Positions 1-10,342 of a stretch of DNA of 64,000 nucleotides are shown here, one piece after another (positions within the stretch are counted from its first letter, which is position 1; every line of letters starts with the position of its first letter). The notes beneath the pieces were generated by a model. That model was not told the DNA's origin. It saw nothing but the letters and a program-made list of their open reading frames with translations, and ran no database searches. The stretch comes from Antarctobacter aquimaris (GTDB lineage: Bacteria; Pseudomonadota; Alphaproteobacteria; Rhodobacterales; Rhodobacteraceae): NCBI RefSeq assembly GCF_900184945.1, contig NZ_FXYF01000002.1, forward strand, positions 372,001 through 436,000. The letters are read 5' to 3'. Made by a program: the position numbers and the translations under genes.

Positions 1-1127
1 AGCAGCACCAGCATGGCCAGCGCCTTGCCCGGCTCGCGTGCCGAATACATGCCCAGCGACTGGATGTCCGTCACCGGCTGGCCGTCGCGCTCCATCGACA
101 GGATAAAGGCAAAGGTGCCGACGTTCATGGTGACGTAGATCGCCATGTAGATCAGCATGGCCTGCACGCCCAGCTGGGTGCCGGCCGCCAGGCCCATCAG
201 CGCATAGCCCATGTGGGCGATCGAGGAATAGGCCATCAGCCGCTTGATGTCGCGCTGCCCGATCGCCGCGACCGCGCCCAGGAACATCGACAGCAGCGAC
301 AACAGCGCCACCACCTGGCCCCAGTCCGCCGTGGCATTGCCGAAGGCGTCGAACATCACGCGGGCGAACAGCGCCATGGCCGCGACCTTGGGCGCGGTGG
401 CAAAGAACGCGGTCACCGGCGTGGGCGAGCCCTGGTAGACGTCCGGCGTCCACATGTGGAACGGCACCGCCGAGACCTTGAACGCCAAGCCCGAGATCAG
501 CATCACGAGGCCGATCAGCAGGCCGATGGACATCTCGCCATGGGTCGCGGTCTGCACGATGCCCGAGAACAGCGTGGTGCCCGCGTAGCCATAGGTCAGC
601 GACGCACCGTACAGCAGCAGGCCCGACGACAGCGCCCCCAGCACGAAATACTTCAGCCCCGCCTCGGTCGACTTGGCGCTGTCGCGGCGCAGCGAGGCCA
701 CGACGTACAGCGCCAGCGATTGCAGCTCGAGCCCCATGTAGAGCGACATCAGGTCCCCGGCCGAGACCATCATCATCATGCCGACCACCGCCAGCGCGAT
801 GAGCAGCGGGTATTCAAAGCGCAGCAGGCCGCGGCGCTCCATGTAGGCTTCGCTCATCAGCAGCACGCAGGCGGCCGAGATCAGGATGGTGACCTTGGCA
901 AAGCGGGCAAAGCCGTCGTTCACGAACATCCCGTTGAAGGCGACCTGCGTGCCATGCCCCGTGGTGCCGATCCAGAAGGCGAGCGCCAGGAACAGCGCCG
1001 AGGTCGCCCAGACCAGCATCGGCGCGAGCTTGTCCTTGCTGGTGTAGACCGCCCCCACCAGCGCCGCCATCGCGTAGACCGACAGCAGGATTTCCGGCAG
1101 GATGATGTTGAGATCAGCCGAGATCAT
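1..1127 (-). CDS. nuoN: NADH-quinone oxidoreductase subunit N (3' end outside window)
   Basis: Membrane-arm antiporter-like subunit of complex I. About 375 codons from the ATG at 1127 are visible; the family is usually about 480 residues, so the C-terminal part lies beyond the left edge. The translation begins [16 protein letters not shown] and shows many hydrophobic helices. It includes the conserved [13 protein letters not shown] stretch, whose glutamate is part of the proton path, and the [19 protein letters not shown] and [14 protein letters not shown] segments typical of the Mrp/Nuo antiporter fold. It starts 11 bases after the nuoM stop, as the last nuo gene. Confidence 0.97.
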   Translation of the reverse strand, partial: MISADLNIILPEILLSVYAMAALVGAVYTSKDKLAPMLVWATSALFLALAFWIGTTGHGTQVAFNGMFVNDGFARFAKVTILISAACVLLMSEAYMERRGLLRFEYPLLIALAVVGMMMMVSAGDLMSLYMGLELQSLALYVVASLRRDSAKSTEAGLKYFVLGALSSGLLLYGASLTYGYAGTTLFSGIVQTATHGEMSIGLLIGLVMLISGLAFKVSAVPFHMWTPDVYQGSPTPVTAFFATAPKVAAMALFARVMFDAFGNATADWGQVVALLSLLSMFLGAVAAIGQRDIKRLMAYSSIAHMGYALMGLAAGTQLGVQAMLIYMAIYVTMNVGTFAFILSMERDGQPVTDIQSLGMYSAREPGKALAMLVL

Positions 1128-1138
1128 GCCCGCACTCC

Positions 1139-2707
1139 TCAGTGTTCAGCCACGGCAACGCGCGTGTCGACCGCACCGCGGCCGGCACTGGCAAGCGCCG
1201 TGTCGTATTTCGAAACCAGCGCCTCGACCGCCGGACCGGTGCGGTCCAGGATCGGGGCCGGGTAGACGCCCATCCAGATCGTCATGATCACCAGCGGCGC
1301 AAAGATCGCCTTTTCCCGCCGGTTCATGTCCTTGATGGTCTTCAGGCTTTCCTTGATCAGGTCGCCCATGACGACGCGGCGGTACAGCCACAGCGCATAG
1401 GCCGCCGACAGGATCACCCCGGTCGCGGCGCCCGCCGCCACCCAGGTGTTGACCTGGAAGATGCCCATCAGGGTCAGGAATTCGCCGACAAACCCGCTGG
1501 TTCCCGGCAGGCCGACGTTGGCCATGGTGAACAGCATGAAGATCAGCGCATAGGCCGGCATCCGGTTCACGAGACCGCCGTAGGCGTCGATCTCGCGGGT
1601 GTGCATCCGGTCATAGATCACGCCGACGCAGAGAAAGAGCGCGCCAGAGATGAAGCCGTGGCTGATCATCTGGAAGATCGCCCCGTCGACGCCCTGCTGG
1701 TTGGCGGCAAAGATGCCCATGGTCACGTAGCCCATGTGCGCGACGGACGAATAGGCGATCAGCTTCTTCATGTCCTCCTGCACCAGCGCGACGAGGCTGG
1801 TGTAGATGATTGCGATCACCGACAGGGTGAAGACAAAGTTCGCCATCACGTCCGAGCCCACCGGGAACATCGGCAGCGAGAACCGCAAGAAGCCGTAGCC
1901 GCCCATCTTCAGCAGGATCGCCGCCAGCACAACCGACCCGGCGGTTGGTGCCTGAACGTGCGCTTCGGGCAACCAGGTGTGAACCGGCCACATCGGCATC
2001 TTCACCGCAAAGCTGGCAAAGAAGGCGAGGAACAGCATGGTCTGCATCCCGCCGACGACGTGAATGCCCAGAATGCTGAAATCTTCGGAGGCAAAGTTGT
2101 GTTTCAGCAGCGATACGTCACAGCCGCCAATGCAGGTGGTGCCCGCATCCGCATACATGCCCACCATCGCCACCAGCATCAGCACAGAGCCAAGGAAGGT
2201 GTAGAGGAAGAACTTGAACGAGGCATAGATCCGGTCCTTGCCGCCCCAGATGCCGATGATCAGGAACATCGGGATCAGCCCCGCCTCGAAGAACATGTAG
2301 AACAGCACCAGGTCCAGCGCCATGAAGACGCCCAGCATCAGCGTTTCCAGCACAAGGAAGGCGATCATGTATTCCTTGACCCGGTGGCTGACGTCCCAGC
2401 TGGCCGCGATGACCAGCGGCATCATGAAGGTGGTCAGCATGACAAACAGCACGCTGATCCCGTCAACGCCCATGCGGTAGCTGAGGCCCAAGAGCCATTC
2501 GCGCTCTTCCAGCATCTGGAAGCCGGTGTTGCCGGCGTCGAACTGGAACAGGATGAAGAGCGAGATGACGAAGGTCGCCGTCGTCGCAATCAGCGCAAGC
2601 CACTTGGCATTGCGTTGTGCCGCCGCGTCGTCGCCGCGCAGGAAAAGGCCCAGGATCAGGGCCGCCAGCGCGGGCAGGAAGGTGACGATGGAAAGCAGGT
2701 TATCCAT
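1139..2707 (-). CDS. nuoM: NADH-quinone oxidoreductase subunit M
   Basis: Antiporter-like proton-pumping subunit of complex I, 522 residues with about 14 predicted membrane helices, a normal length for the family. The key glutamate is E141 in the [13 protein letters not shown] segment. The key lysine is K236 in [18 protein letters not shown]. Both match the charged residues known to be essential in NuoM/ND4. Its start overlaps by 8 bases the end of the small membrane protein gene upstream, and nuoN follows 11 bases downstream, so translational coupling is likely. Confidence 0.98.
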   Translation of the reverse strand: MDNLLSIVTFLPALAALILGLFLRGDDAAAQRNAKWLALIATTATFVISLFILFQFDAGNTGFQMLEEREWLLGLSYRMGVDGISVLFVMLTTFMMPLVIAASWDVSHRVKEYMIAFLVLETLMLGVFMALDLVLFYMFFEAGLIPMFLIIGIWGGKDRIYASFKFFLYTFLGSVLMLVAMVGMYADAGTTCIGGCDVSLLKHNFASEDFSILGIHVVGGMQTMLFLAFFASFAVKMPMWPVHTWLPEAHVQAPTAGSVVLAAILLKMGGYGFLRFSLPMFPVGSDVMANFVFTLSVIAIIYTSLVALVQEDMKKLIAYSSVAHMGYVTMGIFAANQQGVDGAIFQMISHGFISGALFLCVGVIYDRMHTREIDAYGGLVNRMPAYALIFMLFTMANVGLPGTSGFVGEFLTLMGIFQVNTWVAAGAATGVILSAAYALWLYRRVVMGDLIKESLKTIKDMNRREKAIFAPLVIMTIWMGVYPAPILDRTGPAVEALVSKYDTALASAGRGAVDTRVAVAEH

Positions 2708-2972
2708 TGGCTTTCTCCCTTTTGTCCAGGCTCAAGACCGCCACACATAGAGCAAGACACACACAGTACACGACGATTGGCAACCAAGAGAATTTGATCG
2801 ACACGATCAAACCAACAACGCCCAATCCCAGAAAAAGCGCCAGAACCATGACGATCCCACCGATCATCCGCGTCAATCCCCACCGCCGGGATTGGTCGGT
2901 GCCACGATCAAGCCAAGCGCCCAATGCGGACGCAATCACGCCCAGCACGAACAGTAGAAAAACAAGCGCCAT
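2700..2972 (-). CDS. small hydrophobic protein between nuoL and nuoM
   Basis: Ninety residues with about three predicted membrane helices (roughly 2-19, 34-56 and 60-80) and a charged C-terminus ([10 protein letters not shown]). The start codon shares one base with the nuoL stop, and the end overlaps the nuoM start by 8 bases, so it sits fully inside the translational chain of the operon. Base composition is visibly more AT-rich than nuoL and nuoM, which suggests acquired or fast-evolving sequence. I do not recognise a family. A role in membrane-arm assembly is only an inference from position. Confidence 0.75.
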   Translation of the reverse strand: MALVFLLFVLGVIASALGAWLDRGTDQSRRWGLTRMIGGIVMVLALFLGLGVVGLIVSIKFSWLPIVVYCVCLALCVAVLSLDKREKANG

Positions 2973-5131
2973 TAGTGCGCCCCTCCGCTGAGCGTCATCC
3001 AGGTGATGAAGACCGCGATCCCGATCACCATCCAGAAGGCATAGGTAAAGATGTAACCGGACTGCGCCCGCCCCGCGAGCCGGGTGAAGAAGGGCACGAC
3101 GCCCATGGCAAGGCCGTTGATGCCGCCCTTGATGATCGCCTCGTCACCGCCCTTCCACAGGATGCGTCCCAGCGCCTTGGCCGGCTGCACGAAAAGGAAG
3201 TCGTAGATCTCGTCGATGTACCACTTGTTCAGCAGGAACAGGTACAGCGGGCGCTGGCTTTCGGCCAGACGCCTGGGCATGGCCGGGTTCACGATGTAGA
3301 ACCAGTAGGCCACGGCAAAGCCGATGATCATGGCAATGAAGGGCGAGACCTTGACCCATTTGGGCGCGTGGTGTGCGTCGTCCATCACGTGGTTGTCCGG
3401 CGCCATGTAGATCGCCCCTGCCCCCGGTGCCGCGTAGCCGGCATCGGCATGGCCGTCCGCGGCCTCGGCCTGCGCGGTGTCGGCTGCGGGCTCGGCATGG
3501 GCCGCGTCGGCGGCGGGGGCCGCATGGTCTGCCTCTGCGGCAGGTGCTGCATGCCCGGCGTCGGCCGCCTCGCCATGCTCGGCTGCGGCAGCATGCGCCG
3601 ACGGGATGCCGAAGAAGCGGTTCACCCGGTCATGGTCGCCGAAGAAGGACCCGTACCACAGCATCCCCGAGAACACCGCCCCCAGCGCCAGCACCCCGAG
3701 GGGGACCAGCATCACGGTCGGGCTTTCGTGGGCGTGCTCATGCGTGTGCTTGTCGCCGCGCGGCTTGCCGTAGAAGGTCATGAACATCAGCCGCCAGCTG
3801 TAGAAGCTGGTGAACAGCGCCGCGATGACCAGCGCCCAGAAGGCAAAGCCGCCGTTGGTGCCGGCATAGGCGCTCTCGATCACCGCGTCCTTGGACAGGA
3901 ACCCGGCAAAACCGATGGTGGTCAGCGGGATGCCGACGCCGGTGATCGCCAGCGTGCCGATCATCATCGCCCAGAAGGTGTAGGGCAGTTTCTTGCGCAG
4001 GCCGCCGTAGTTCCGCATGTCCTGCTCGTGGTGCATTCCGTGGATGACCGACCCTGCGCCAAGGAACAGCATCGCCTTGAAGAAGGCGTGCGTGAACAGG
4101 TGGAACATCGCGACCGAGTAGACCCCCACACCGGCGGCCACGAACATGTAGCCCAGCTGCGAACAGGTCGAATAGGCGATCACGCGCTTGATGTCGTTCT
4201 GCACCAGGCCCACGGTCGCCGCGAAAAACGCGGTGGTCGCCCCGAGGAAGGTGATGAAGGCGGTCGCATGCGGCGCGAATTCCATGATCGGCGACATGCG
4301 GCAGACGAGAAAGACACCGGCGGTCACCATGGTGGCCGCGTGGATCAGCGCCGACACCGGGGTCGGGCCTTCCATCGCGTCCGGCAGCCAGGTGTGCAGG
4401 ATGAACTGCGCCGACTTGCCCATCGCGCCGACGAACAGCAGGAAGGCCACCAGTTCGGCCGCGTTCCACGAGGTCCACAGGAAGGTGATCTGCGTCGCCG
4501 CCAGGTCGGGCGCGGCGGCAAACACGTCGTCGAACTTGACGCTGTCGGTCAGGAAGAAAAGCGCAAAGATCCCCAGCGCAAAGCCGAAGTCGCCGACCCG
4601 GTTGACCACAAACGCCTTGATCGCGGCGGCGTTGGCACTCGGCTTGCGGTAGTAGAAACCGATCAGCAGGTAGGAGGCGACGCCCACACCTTCCCAGCCA
4701 AAGAACATCTGCACCAGGTTGTCCGAGGTCACCAGCATCAGCATGGCGAAGGTGAAGAACGACAGGTAGGCAAAGAAGCGCGGCTTGTAGCTCTCCTCGC
4801 CTTCCTTGAAGTTGTCGTCATGCGCCATGTAGCCGAAGGAATAGAGGTGCACGAGCGAAGACACCGTGGTGACCACGATCAGCATGATCGAGGTCAGCCG
4901 GTCGAGGCGGATGCCCCAGGAGGTGTCCAGCGTGCCGGAGGTGATCCACGACATCACCTCGACGTGGCGCGTCTCGGGCCCGTGCTGGAAGAAGATGATC
5001 CAGGAAAAGGCGCAGGCCAGGAACAGCAGGCCGGTGGAGATCCACTGGGCGCCGCGGATGCCCGTCAGCTTCCAGCCGAAGCCCGCGATCAGCGCCCCCG
5101 CGAGGGGAGCAAAGAGGACGATGCTTTCCAT
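2972..5131 (-). CDS. nuoL: NADH-quinone oxidoreductase subunit L
   Basis: Largest antiporter-like subunit of complex I, at the tip of the membrane arm and carrying the long lateral helix. It has 719 residues against about 610 in E. coli. E147 in the [10 protein letters not shown] segment and K239 in GAMGKSAQF are the conserved proton-path residues. The extra length is mainly a hydrophilic His/Ala/Pro/Asp-rich insertion at about residues 511-590, with degenerate repeats of the type HAAPAAEAD. It lies before the last hydrophobic segments, in the part leading into the lateral helix. The core is otherwise canonical. Confidence 0.98.
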   Translation of the reverse strand: MESIVLFAPLAGALIAGFGWKLTGIRGAQWISTGLLFLACAFSWIIFFQHGPETRHVEVMSWITSGTLDTSWGIRLDRLTSIMLIVVTTVSSLVHLYSFGYMAHDDNFKEGEESYKPRFFAYLSFFTFAMLMLVTSDNLVQMFFGWEGVGVASYLLIGFYYRKPSANAAAIKAFVVNRVGDFGFALGIFALFFLTDSVKFDDVFAAAPDLAATQITFLWTSWNAAELVAFLLFVGAMGKSAQFILHTWLPDAMEGPTPVSALIHAATMVTAGVFLVCRMSPIMEFAPHATAFITFLGATTAFFAATVGLVQNDIKRVIAYSTCSQLGYMFVAAGVGVYSVAMFHLFTHAFFKAMLFLGAGSVIHGMHHEQDMRNYGGLRKKLPYTFWAMMIGTLAITGVGIPLTTIGFAGFLSKDAVIESAYAGTNGGFAFWALVIAALFTSFYSWRLMFMTFYGKPRGDKHTHEHAHESPTVMLVPLGVLALGAVFSGMLWYGSFFGDHDRVNRFFGIPSAHAAAAEHGEAADAGHAAPAAEADHAAPAADAAHAEPAADTAQAEAADGHADAGYAAPGAGAIYMAPDNHVMDDAHHAPKWVKVSPFIAMIIGFAVAYWFYIVNPAMPRRLAESQRPLYLFLLNKWYIDEIYDFLFVQPAKALGRILWKGGDEAIIKGGINGLAMGVVPFFTRLAGRAQSGYIFTYAFWMVIGIAVFITWMTLSGGAH

Positions 5132-5144
5132 TTTTGTTTTCCTC

Positions 5145-5288
5145 TCAGGCGGTGATCAGCGACAAGATCAGCATCAGCTGCGGATCGGGAAATGGCACAG
5201 GAAGAAGCTTTGCGACCGCAAGGCCGATCCACATTTCCGGCGAAAAGCCAGTCAGCAGGGCAAGGCCGGGCAAACCGATAGTTGACAT
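5145..5288 (-). CDS. possible 47-residue hydrophobic peptide between nuoK and nuoL
   Basis: A short frame of 47 codons from ATG at 5288 begins [14 protein letters not shown] and ends [10 protein letters not shown]. It starts 8 bases after the nuoK stop, with a GAGG ribosome-binding sequence overlapping that stop, and ends 13 bases before nuoL. It is hydrophobic and could form one or two membrane segments. It fills a gap that would otherwise be unexplained in a tightly packed operon, and its composition is less GC-rich than its neighbours. No family is recognised. The call rests on position, start signal and hydrophobicity only. Confidence 0.4.
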   Translation of the reverse strand: MSTIGLPGLALLTGFSPEMWIGLAVAKLLPVPFPDPQLMLILSLITA

Positions 5289-5296
5289 GGTCGACC

Positions 5297-5602
5297 TCAG
5301 CCTTTCATCACGTTGACGTCTTCGACCGCGATGGTGCCGCGGTTGCGGAAGAAGCAGACCAGGATGGCGAGGCCGATGGCGGCCTCGGCCGCGGCGACGG
5401 TCAGCACGAAGAGCGTGAAGACCTGCCCCACCAGGTCACCCAGGTGCGTCGAGAAGGCGACGAGGTTGATGTTCACCGCCAGCAGCATGAGTTCGATGCT
5501 CATGAGCAGGATGATCACGTTCTTTCGGTTCAGGAAGAGCCCGAAGATGCCGATGACGAACAGCACCGCCGCCACCGTCAGGTAATGTTCCAATCCGATC
5601 AT
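5297..5602 (-). CDS. nuoK: NADH-quinone oxidoreductase subunit K
   Basis: Small membrane subunit of complex I (ND4L homologue), 101 residues with three predicted helices, exactly the usual size. The buried glutamates of the proton-translocation axis are present: E37 in the [12 protein letters not shown] segment and E73 in [18 protein letters not shown] ribosome-binding site lies just upstream of the ATG, next to a short hairpin (CGGGC-GTTTT-GCCCG on the plus strand, about 5614-5628). It follows a small hydrophobic gene after about 100 bases. Confidence 0.98.
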   Translation of the reverse strand: MIGLEHYLTVAAVLFVIGIFGLFLNRKNVIILLMSIELMLLAVNINLVAFSTHLGDLVGQVFTLFVLTVAAAEAAIGLAILVCFFRNRGTIAVEDVNVMKG

Positions 5603-5702
5603 GTGCGTCCCTCCGGGCGTTTTGCCCGCTTTTGGTCTTTCAGTCTTGTACTCCGCCGCACCGGCGAAGCCCTGTCTTGCGCCCCGCCTTGCGCGGGACG
5701 GG

Positions 5703-5897
5703 TCATCCCAGCGGGCGCGCCCGCCCCCGCAGCTTCAGCCGGGACAGCTTGTCCTCGGTCCAGCCTTGCACGCGCACCGGCAGCAGCAGCATCGCCCGGC
5801 GCAGCAGCCACGCCCCGGCCACGATCTTGAACAGCCAGAAACCGGCGTAGAGCGCCAGCCCGGTGGGCGACAGCAGAATGTCCCAGACTGCGCTCAT
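5703..5897 (-). CDS. small membrane-anchored protein between nuoJ and nuoK
   Basis: Sixty-four residues from the ATG at 5897, beginning [13 protein letters not shown]. There is one predicted membrane helix at about 12-34 followed by a basic tail ([14 protein letters not shown]). Its ATG overlaps the stop of the exported-protein gene upstream (ATGA at 5894-5897), which fixes the start and implies coupled translation. No known family is recognised. About 100 bases without a clear gene separate it from nuoK. Confidence 0.65.
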   Translation of the reverse strand: MSAVWDILLSPTGLALYAGFWLFKIVAGAWLLRRAMLLLPVRVQGWTEDKLSRLKLRGRARPLG

Positions 5898-6427
5898 CCG
5901 CGCGCTCCCTTGCTGTCGGGATAGAACAGGCGGCAACCGCAGGACAGGTCGAACGGCTTGCCCGACTGGCCCAGCATCACCGGCGCGGCCAGCGAAGCAA
6001 TGCGAGTCACCTTCAGCCCCTCTTCCCCGGCCACCTGTCCCAGCACGTCCAGCGACACCGGCGTCTGGGTGTACTCGGCAAAGAGCTGGCCATAGGCACC
6101 CTCGGTCGCGGCCATGTGGTCTTCCATCGTCATCGGGTCGGCCGGGCCGAACAGCAGCGCCTGGCCTTCGAGGCAGTCGAGGATCACCCGCGCCTCGGAG
6201 ACATAGCAGGCGTTGCCGTCGAAATGCAGCTGCGTGACAAAGCCGGAGCGCACGTCCTCTGCCTCGGTCACACCCTCGGCGCCAATCGGCATCCTGTCAT
6301 GCCGCAGCGCGCAGTTCGCCCCCGCGACGGTCTGCGCCGCCTCGTTCATCGCCGGCGAACAGGCCAGCGCGGGACCGGCCGCCATCAGGACCGCCGCCGC
6401 CAGGATATGCCGAAGCGCTGCGTTCAC
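5894..6427 (-). CDS. exported cysteine-containing protein in the nuo operon
   Basis: A GTG start at 6427 overlaps the nuoJ stop (GTGA) and gives 177 residues. It starts with an N-terminal signal peptide (about 1-22, ending PALA before a cysteine). The mature part has several cysteines, including a late SCGC pair, and so probably forms disulfides in the periplasm. It could also be a lipoprotein, although the -3 to -1 residues are not an ideal lipobox. No family is recognised. Downstream it overlaps the 64-residue membrane gene by ATGA. Confidence 0.7.
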   Translation of the reverse strand: MNAALRHILAAAVLMAAGPALACSPAMNEAAQTVAGANCALRHDRMPIGAEGVTEAEDVRSGFVTQLHFDGNACYVSEARVILDCLEGQALLFGPADPMTMEDHMAATEGAYGQLFAEYTQTPVSLDVLGQVAGEEGLKVTRIASLAAPVMLGQSGKPFDLSCGCRLFYPDSKGARG

Positions 6428-7026
6428 AGACCCTGCCCCGGTTTGACGTCGCGCAGTTCCATCGCCTTGGCCGGGTCGCGGTACATCTGCGCCAGGATGT
6501 CCTGACGTTTGACGTCCTGGCGGTGGCGCAGGGTCAGCACGATTGCGCCGATCATGGCGACCAGCAGGATCAGCCCTGCCAGCTGGAACAGCAGGAAATA
6601 CTGGTCGTACAGGATCAGCCCCAGCGCCTGCGTGTTGTGCACGCCCTCGGGCGTCGGTTGCGCCAGCTGTCCCGCCGCCAGTTCGGAGGCTTCCCAGGCG
6701 CCGAAGGCCATGGCCAGCTGCATCAGGATCACCAGGCCGATCAGCAGCGCCAGCGGCATGTATCTCGCCATCTCGGCCTTCAGCTCGGCGAAATCCACGT
6801 CCAGCATCATGACCACGAACAGGAACAGCACCGCGACGGCCCCGACGTAGACGATCACCAGCAGCATGGCGACGAATTCCGCCCCCATCAGCACGAACAG
6901 CCCGGCCGACGACAGGAAGGCCAGGATCAGCCACAGCACCGAATGCACCGGGTTGCGGCTGATGACGGTGAACAGCCCGCCCGCGATGACGCCGAAAGCG
7001 AAGAGGTAGAAGGAAAAGACCATCAT
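6424..7026 (-). CDS. nuoJ: NADH-quinone oxidoreductase subunit J
   Basis: Membrane subunit of complex I (ND6 homologue), 200 residues with five predicted helices. The region [17 protein letters not shown] holds the third helix, known in the family for its pi-bulge. The C-terminus ([20 protein letters not shown] and after) is hydrophilic, as in alphaproteobacterial homologues. Its ATG overlaps the stop of the CMD-family gene (ATGA, 7023-7026), and its stop overlaps the GTG of the next exported protein. Confidence 0.98.
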   Translation of the reverse strand: MMVFSFYLFAFGVIAGGLFTVISRNPVHSVLWLILAFLSSAGLFVLMGAEFVAMLLVIVYVGAVAVLFLFVVMMLDVDFAELKAEMARYMPLALLIGLVILMQLAMAFGAWEASELAAGQLAQPTPEGVHNTQALGLILYDQYFLLFQLAGLILLVAMIGAIVLTLRHRQDVKRQDILAQMYRDPAKAMELRDVKPGQGL

Positions 7027-7430
7027 GTCTCGTCATCCTTGTTGTCAGAGATGACCTCGCGCGCCAGGTCCATGGCGCGGGTCATCGCGGGAATTCCGGC
7101 GAACATCGACATGTGGCCGATGGTTTCGGCGATCTCTTCCGGGGTGGCCCCCGCCTCGAGCGCGTGGCGCACGGTCAGCCGGAACGGCGTCTCGGCCTGC
7201 GCGCCCTGCATGGTCAGCCCCGACAGCGTCAGCAGAAGCCGGGTCTTGGCGTCCAGCCCGGTCTTCGACATGCCCTTGCCGAACCACATCTCCATGGCGT
7301 CCTTGGACATGGTCGGCCAGAGCTTTTCAAAGCCCTTGGGGTCAAAGCTGGACAGCGCCGGGTTGAAGGCCTTGGCCATCTCCTGCGCCTGCGCCATCAT
7401 CAGCTCGAACGGTGTCTTGTTATCGCTCAT
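7023..7430 (-). CDS. carboxymuconolactone decarboxylase-like (CMD family) protein
   Basis: The 135-residue protein from ATG 7430 resembles the all-helical CMD/AhpD fold, with the stretch [29 protein letters not shown] and then an [17 protein letters not shown] helix typical of the family. There is no cysteine at all, so the CxxC peroxidase centre of AhpD is absent and any redox role of that type is excluded. It overlaps both neighbours by ATGA. The function inside the complex I operon is unknown. Confidence 0.8.
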   Translation of the reverse strand: MSDNKTPFELMMAQAQEMAKAFNPALSSFDPKGFEKLWPTMSKDAMEMWFGKGMSKTGLDAKTRLLLTLSGLTMQGAQAETPFRLTVRHALEAGATPEEIAETIGHMSMFAGIPAMTRAMDLAREVISDNKDDET

Positions 7431-7936
7431 TTCGCGTCCTCCGCGTCCACGTCCGGCCCAGGGCAGGCGCCAAAGACCGAGATCCGCGCCTCCAGCCAGT
7501 TCTGCCCGTCGAACTTGCGTCGCTCCAGGATCGACACCGCCTCCACGCCGTCCCGCTCGAACGGCGCCACGCTGGCCAGCCCGTTCGGCAGGCCGGTGTA
7601 GCTGTCGCCCCAGTCCGCCATCAGGCGGGCATGGATCGCCGCGATCATCGCCTCCTGGTCCGGCGCGCCGGCGGTCAGGAAGCAGCTGCAAAACCCGTCG
7701 TGCGCCATCAGGTTGACCACCGCCTCGGGCGCCAGAACCCAGCTCTGCTTGACCCGCTCCAGACCCGCCGACTCGGCCCGTGCGTCGAGCGTGGCAAAAC
7801 CGGGCGCCGCCGCCATGCAGACCTGGGAAAACACCTCGGCCCGCTTGGCGCGCCATTCCGGCCCGCCCTCCAGGATGGATTGGCCGGCCGCGGCCTGCGC
7901 GGCGAGGATCACGGATATGAACGACAGTCGGATCAT
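7427..7936 (-). CDS. exported hypothetical protein between nuoI and nuoJ
   Basis: 169 residues from ATG 7936. There is a signal peptide of about 18 residues (MIRLSFISVILAAQAAAG, then QS). The mature protein carries a CSC motif near the middle (GFCSCF) and a cysteine near the C-terminus (VFGACPGPD). The acidic tail DVDAEDAK overlaps the start of the CMD-like gene by four bases. It lies 7 bases downstream of nuoI. No family is recognised; a periplasmic location is inferred from the signal peptide. Confidence 0.7.
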   Translation of the reverse strand: MIRLSFISVILAAQAAAGQSILEGGPEWRAKRAEVFSQVCMAAAPGFATLDARAESAGLERVKQSWVLAPEAVVNLMAHDGFCSCFLTAGAPDQEAMIAAIHARLMADWGDSYTGLPNGLASVAPFERDGVEAVSILERRKFDGQNWLEARISVFGACPGPDVDAEDAK

Positions 7937-7943
7937 GTGCGGG

Positions 7944-8438
7944 TCAGCGGTACGGAGCGTCGATTTCGAGGTTTCGGGCGATTTCGGCCTCCCAGCGCTC
8001 GCCGTTCGCCAGCAGCTTGGCCTTGTCGTAGTACAGTTCCTCGCGCGTTTCGGTGGCGAACTCGAAGTTCGGCCCCTCGACGATGGCATCCACCGGGCAG
8101 GCCTCCTGGCAGAAGCCGCAGTAGATGCACTTGGTCATGTCGATGTCGTAGCGCGTGGTGCGGCGGCTGCCGTCGTCGCGCGGTTCGGCGTCGATGGTGA
8201 TGGCCTGCGCCGGGCAGATCGCCTCGCACAGCTTGCAGGCGATGCAGCGTTCCTCGCCGTTGGGATAGCGGCGCAGCGCGTGTTCGCCGCGGAACCGCGG
8301 GCTGAGGGGGCCCTTTTCATGCGGGTAGTTCAGCGTGGCCTTGGGGGCGAAGAAATACTTGAGCCCCAACTGGAAACCCTTGATGAAGTCGGCGAGCAGA
8401 AAGTACTTTACGGCCCGGCCATAGTCGATGGTCGCCAT
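7944..8438 (-). CDS. nuoI: NADH-quinone oxidoreductase subunit I
   Basis: Ferredoxin-like subunit of complex I carrying clusters N6a and N6b, which pass electrons from NuoG toward NuoB. In its 164 residues two perfect 4Fe-4S motifs are visible: C65, C68, C71 and C75, then C104, C107, C110 and C114, each followed by P. The N-terminal amphipathic region ([17 protein letters not shown]) is the usual membrane-contacting helix. The length matches alphaproteobacterial and mitochondrial TYKY homologues. Confidence 0.98.
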   Translation of the reverse strand: MATIDYGRAVKYFLLADFIKGFQLGLKYFFAPKATLNYPHEKGPLSPRFRGEHALRRYPNGEERCIACKLCEAICPAQAITIDAEPRDDGSRRTTRYDIDMTKCIYCGFCQEACPVDAIVEGPNFEFATETREELYYDKAKLLANGERWEAEIARNLEIDAPYR

Positions 8439-8439
8439 G

Positions 8440-8763
8440 TCAACCTTGCTCCTGTGCGAGTCTGTTCAGTTCCGCGTCCAGCGCCTCGGCCATCGGGTCT
8501 TCGCGGTGCTGACCGCCCTGCGACGCCGGCACTGCGGCCGGTCTTGCGACGGGTGTGGGCGCCGGGGACTTGGTGCGGGCCGCCTCGGCCGCCTTCATGT
8601 CCGCCGCCCAGCGAAAGATCGCGGCGGCGATCTCGGTCGCCTGCGGCATCAGGTTGCCGTCGCTGTCGACATCCGGCAGGCCGGTGTCGCGCACGACAAA
8701 GTCACCAAGGTCGATCATGTCGACATACTTGGCGTCGAGGATGGCGGATTTCAGGTCAGACAT
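8440..8763 (-). CDS. hypothetical hydrophilic protein between nuoH and nuoI
   Basis: 107 residues from ATG 8763, beginning [18 protein letters not shown]. The first 70 residues look folded and acidic. They are followed by a Pro/Ala-rich linker and a short C-terminal helix ([13 protein letters not shown]). It has no signal peptide or membrane segment, so it is probably cytoplasmic. It ends one base before nuoI. The 135 bases between it and nuoH hold no convincing gene. No known family is recognised. Confidence 0.6.
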   Translation of the reverse strand: MSDLKSAILDAKYVDMIDLGDFVVRDTGLPDVDSDGNLMPQATEIAAAIFRWAADMKAAEAARTKSPAPTPVARPAAVPASQGGQHREDPMAEALDAELNRLAQEQG

Positions 8764-8898
8764 GGCGCAGGCCTCCCTTGGCACGGGCACGCACCTCGCG
8801 CGCCCCCGCCGTCAGGATACCACGTCCGCGCGATCCCATGACCGCCCGCCCCACGCCGGGGTTGTCCGAAACGATATGTTTCCGATCCGGCAACACTG

Positions 8899-9936
8899 TC
8901 AGCCTCCGACCGTCCAGCGGGCATAGCTGTCGAAGAACCAGCCGAACTTGGCCGCGAAGGCGACGAAGACCACCCAGCCCAGCGAGAACGGCAGGAAAAC
9001 CTTCCAGCCCAGGCGCATCAGCTGGTCGTAGCGGTAGCGCGGGGTGATCGCCTTCACCATCGCGAAGATGAAGAAGAAGAAGGCCATCTTGGCGACCATC
9101 CACAGCGCGCCGTCCGGCAGGCCCGGGATCGGCGACAGCCAGCCGCCGAAGAACAGCAGCGTGGTCAGCGCGCACATCAGGAAGATGGCGATGTATTCCC
9201 CGGCCATGAACAGCAGGAAGGGGGTCGAGGAGTATTCCACCTGGTAGCCCGCCACCAGTTCAGATTCCGCCTCCGGCAGGTCGAAGGGCGGGCGGTTCGT
9301 CTCGGCCAGCGCCGAGATGAAGAACAGGAAGACCATCGGGAAATGCGGCAGCCAGTACCAGCTGAAGAAACCGTAAGAGCCGTCCTGCGCGGCGACGATG
9401 TCGCCGAAGTTCAGCGAGCCGGTCGAGAGGATCACGCCGATGATGATCAGGCCGATCGACACCTCGTAAGAGATCATCTGCGCGGCCGACCGCAACGAGC
9501 CGAGGAACGGGTATTTCGAGTTCGACGCCCAGCCGCCCATGATCACGCCGTAGACCTCGAGCGAGGAGACGGCAAAGACGTAGAGGATGGCCACGTTGAT
9601 GTCCGACAGCACCCAGCCGTCGTTGAACGGGATCACCGCCCAGGCGATCATCGCCAGCACAAAGCTGGCCATCGGCGCCAACATGAACACGGTGCGGTCC
9701 GCACCGGCGGGAATGACCACTTCCTTGACGACGTATTTCAACGCGTCGGCGACCGTTTGCAGGATGCCGTAGATGCCCACGACGTTGGGACCGCGCCGCA
9801 TCTGGACCGCGGCCCAGATCTTGCGGTCGCCGTAGACGAGGAACAGCAGCGACACCATCACGAAGCCAAGCACCGCGAGGCACTGCGCAAAGATGATGAC
9901 AAAGGTGCCCAGAGGCGTGGCGAAGAAATTTTCCAT
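8899..9936 (-). CDS. nuoH: NADH-quinone oxidoreductase subunit H
   Basis: Membrane subunit (ND1 homologue) that forms the quinone-entry tunnel and links the two arms of complex I. 345 residues from ATG 9936 ([12 protein letters not shown]). The conserved loop segments are visible, including [22 protein letters not shown] and the acidic [20 protein letters not shown] stretch lining the quinone channel. It has about eight helices, a normal length for alphaproteobacteria. The start lies 7 bases after the stop of the lipoprotein gene upstream. Confidence 0.98.
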   Translation of the reverse strand: MENFFATPLGTFVIIFAQCLAVLGFVMVSLLFLVYGDRKIWAAVQMRRGPNVVGIYGILQTVADALKYVVKEVVIPAGADRTVFMLAPMASFVLAMIAWAVIPFNDGWVLSDINVAILYVFAVSSLEVYGVIMGGWASNSKYPFLGSLRSAAQMISYEVSIGLIIIGVILSTGSLNFGDIVAAQDGSYGFFSWYWLPHFPMVFLFFISALAETNRPPFDLPEAESELVAGYQVEYSSTPFLLFMAGEYIAIFLMCALTTLLFFGGWLSPIPGLPDGALWMVAKMAFFFFIFAMVKAITPRYRYDQLMRLGWKVFLPFSLGWVVFVAFAAKFGWFFDSYARWTVGG

Positions 9937-9943
9937 CAGGTCC

Positions 9944-10342
9944 TCACACCATCGGTATTCCGTTCTCGGCACAGGCCAGCGCCACCACCTCGGCGTCGAT
10001 GGTCTTGAGCCCGCGGGGCAGCGCCGCCGAGATGGTGTAAACCGCATCTCCGCGCCAGAGGCCACCCTCTTCGTATGCAGTCGTGCGCAAATGCCGCGCG
10101 AAACCGTAGCCCCGGATCAGCGCATACTGCGCCGCCGCACATTCGGCGTAGTCCTCGACGTCGCCGGCATCCCGCGCGCCCCGCATCGTCACGTCGAACT
10201 GCACCAGGTCCCCATCCAGCAGCCGCGTCTCGATGCCCTGGTAGACGGGCAAGAAGGGAGCTGCCGGCGTTTTCTCCGGGGTGGTGCAGGCCGACAGGCT
10301 CGTGGCGAGGGCCAGCAGGGTTATCACGGCGATCTCCCGCAC
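9944..10342 (-). CDS. small lipoprotein between nuoG and nuoH
   Basis: 132 residues with a type II signal peptide: the lipobox LSAC places the lipidated cysteine at residue 19. The mature part has two further cysteines, in [19 protein letters not shown] and [11 protein letters not shown]. It begins immediately after the nuoG stop, so it is cotranscribed with nuoG and nuoH. No family is recognised. A periplasm-facing membrane lipoprotein is the inferred location. Confidence 0.75.
   Translation of the reverse strand: MREIAVITLLALATSLSACTTPEKTPAAPFLPVYQGIETRLLDGDLVQFDVTMRGARDAGDVEDYAECAAAQYALIRGYGFARHLRTTAYEEGGLWRGDAVYTISAALPRGLKTIDAEVVALACAENGIPMV

Noticed and set aside
2924-5155. Plus-strand frame of 743 codons opposite nuoL
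   Set aside because: NuoL is clearly coded on the minus strand; this translation is rich in Arg, Gly, His and Gln with no recognisable fold.
8868-8882. Inverted repeat GAAAC-GATAT-GTTTC between nuoH and the downstream hypothetical gene
   Set aside because: The arms are only five bases and no promoter elements lie beside it, so chance is a sufficient explanation.
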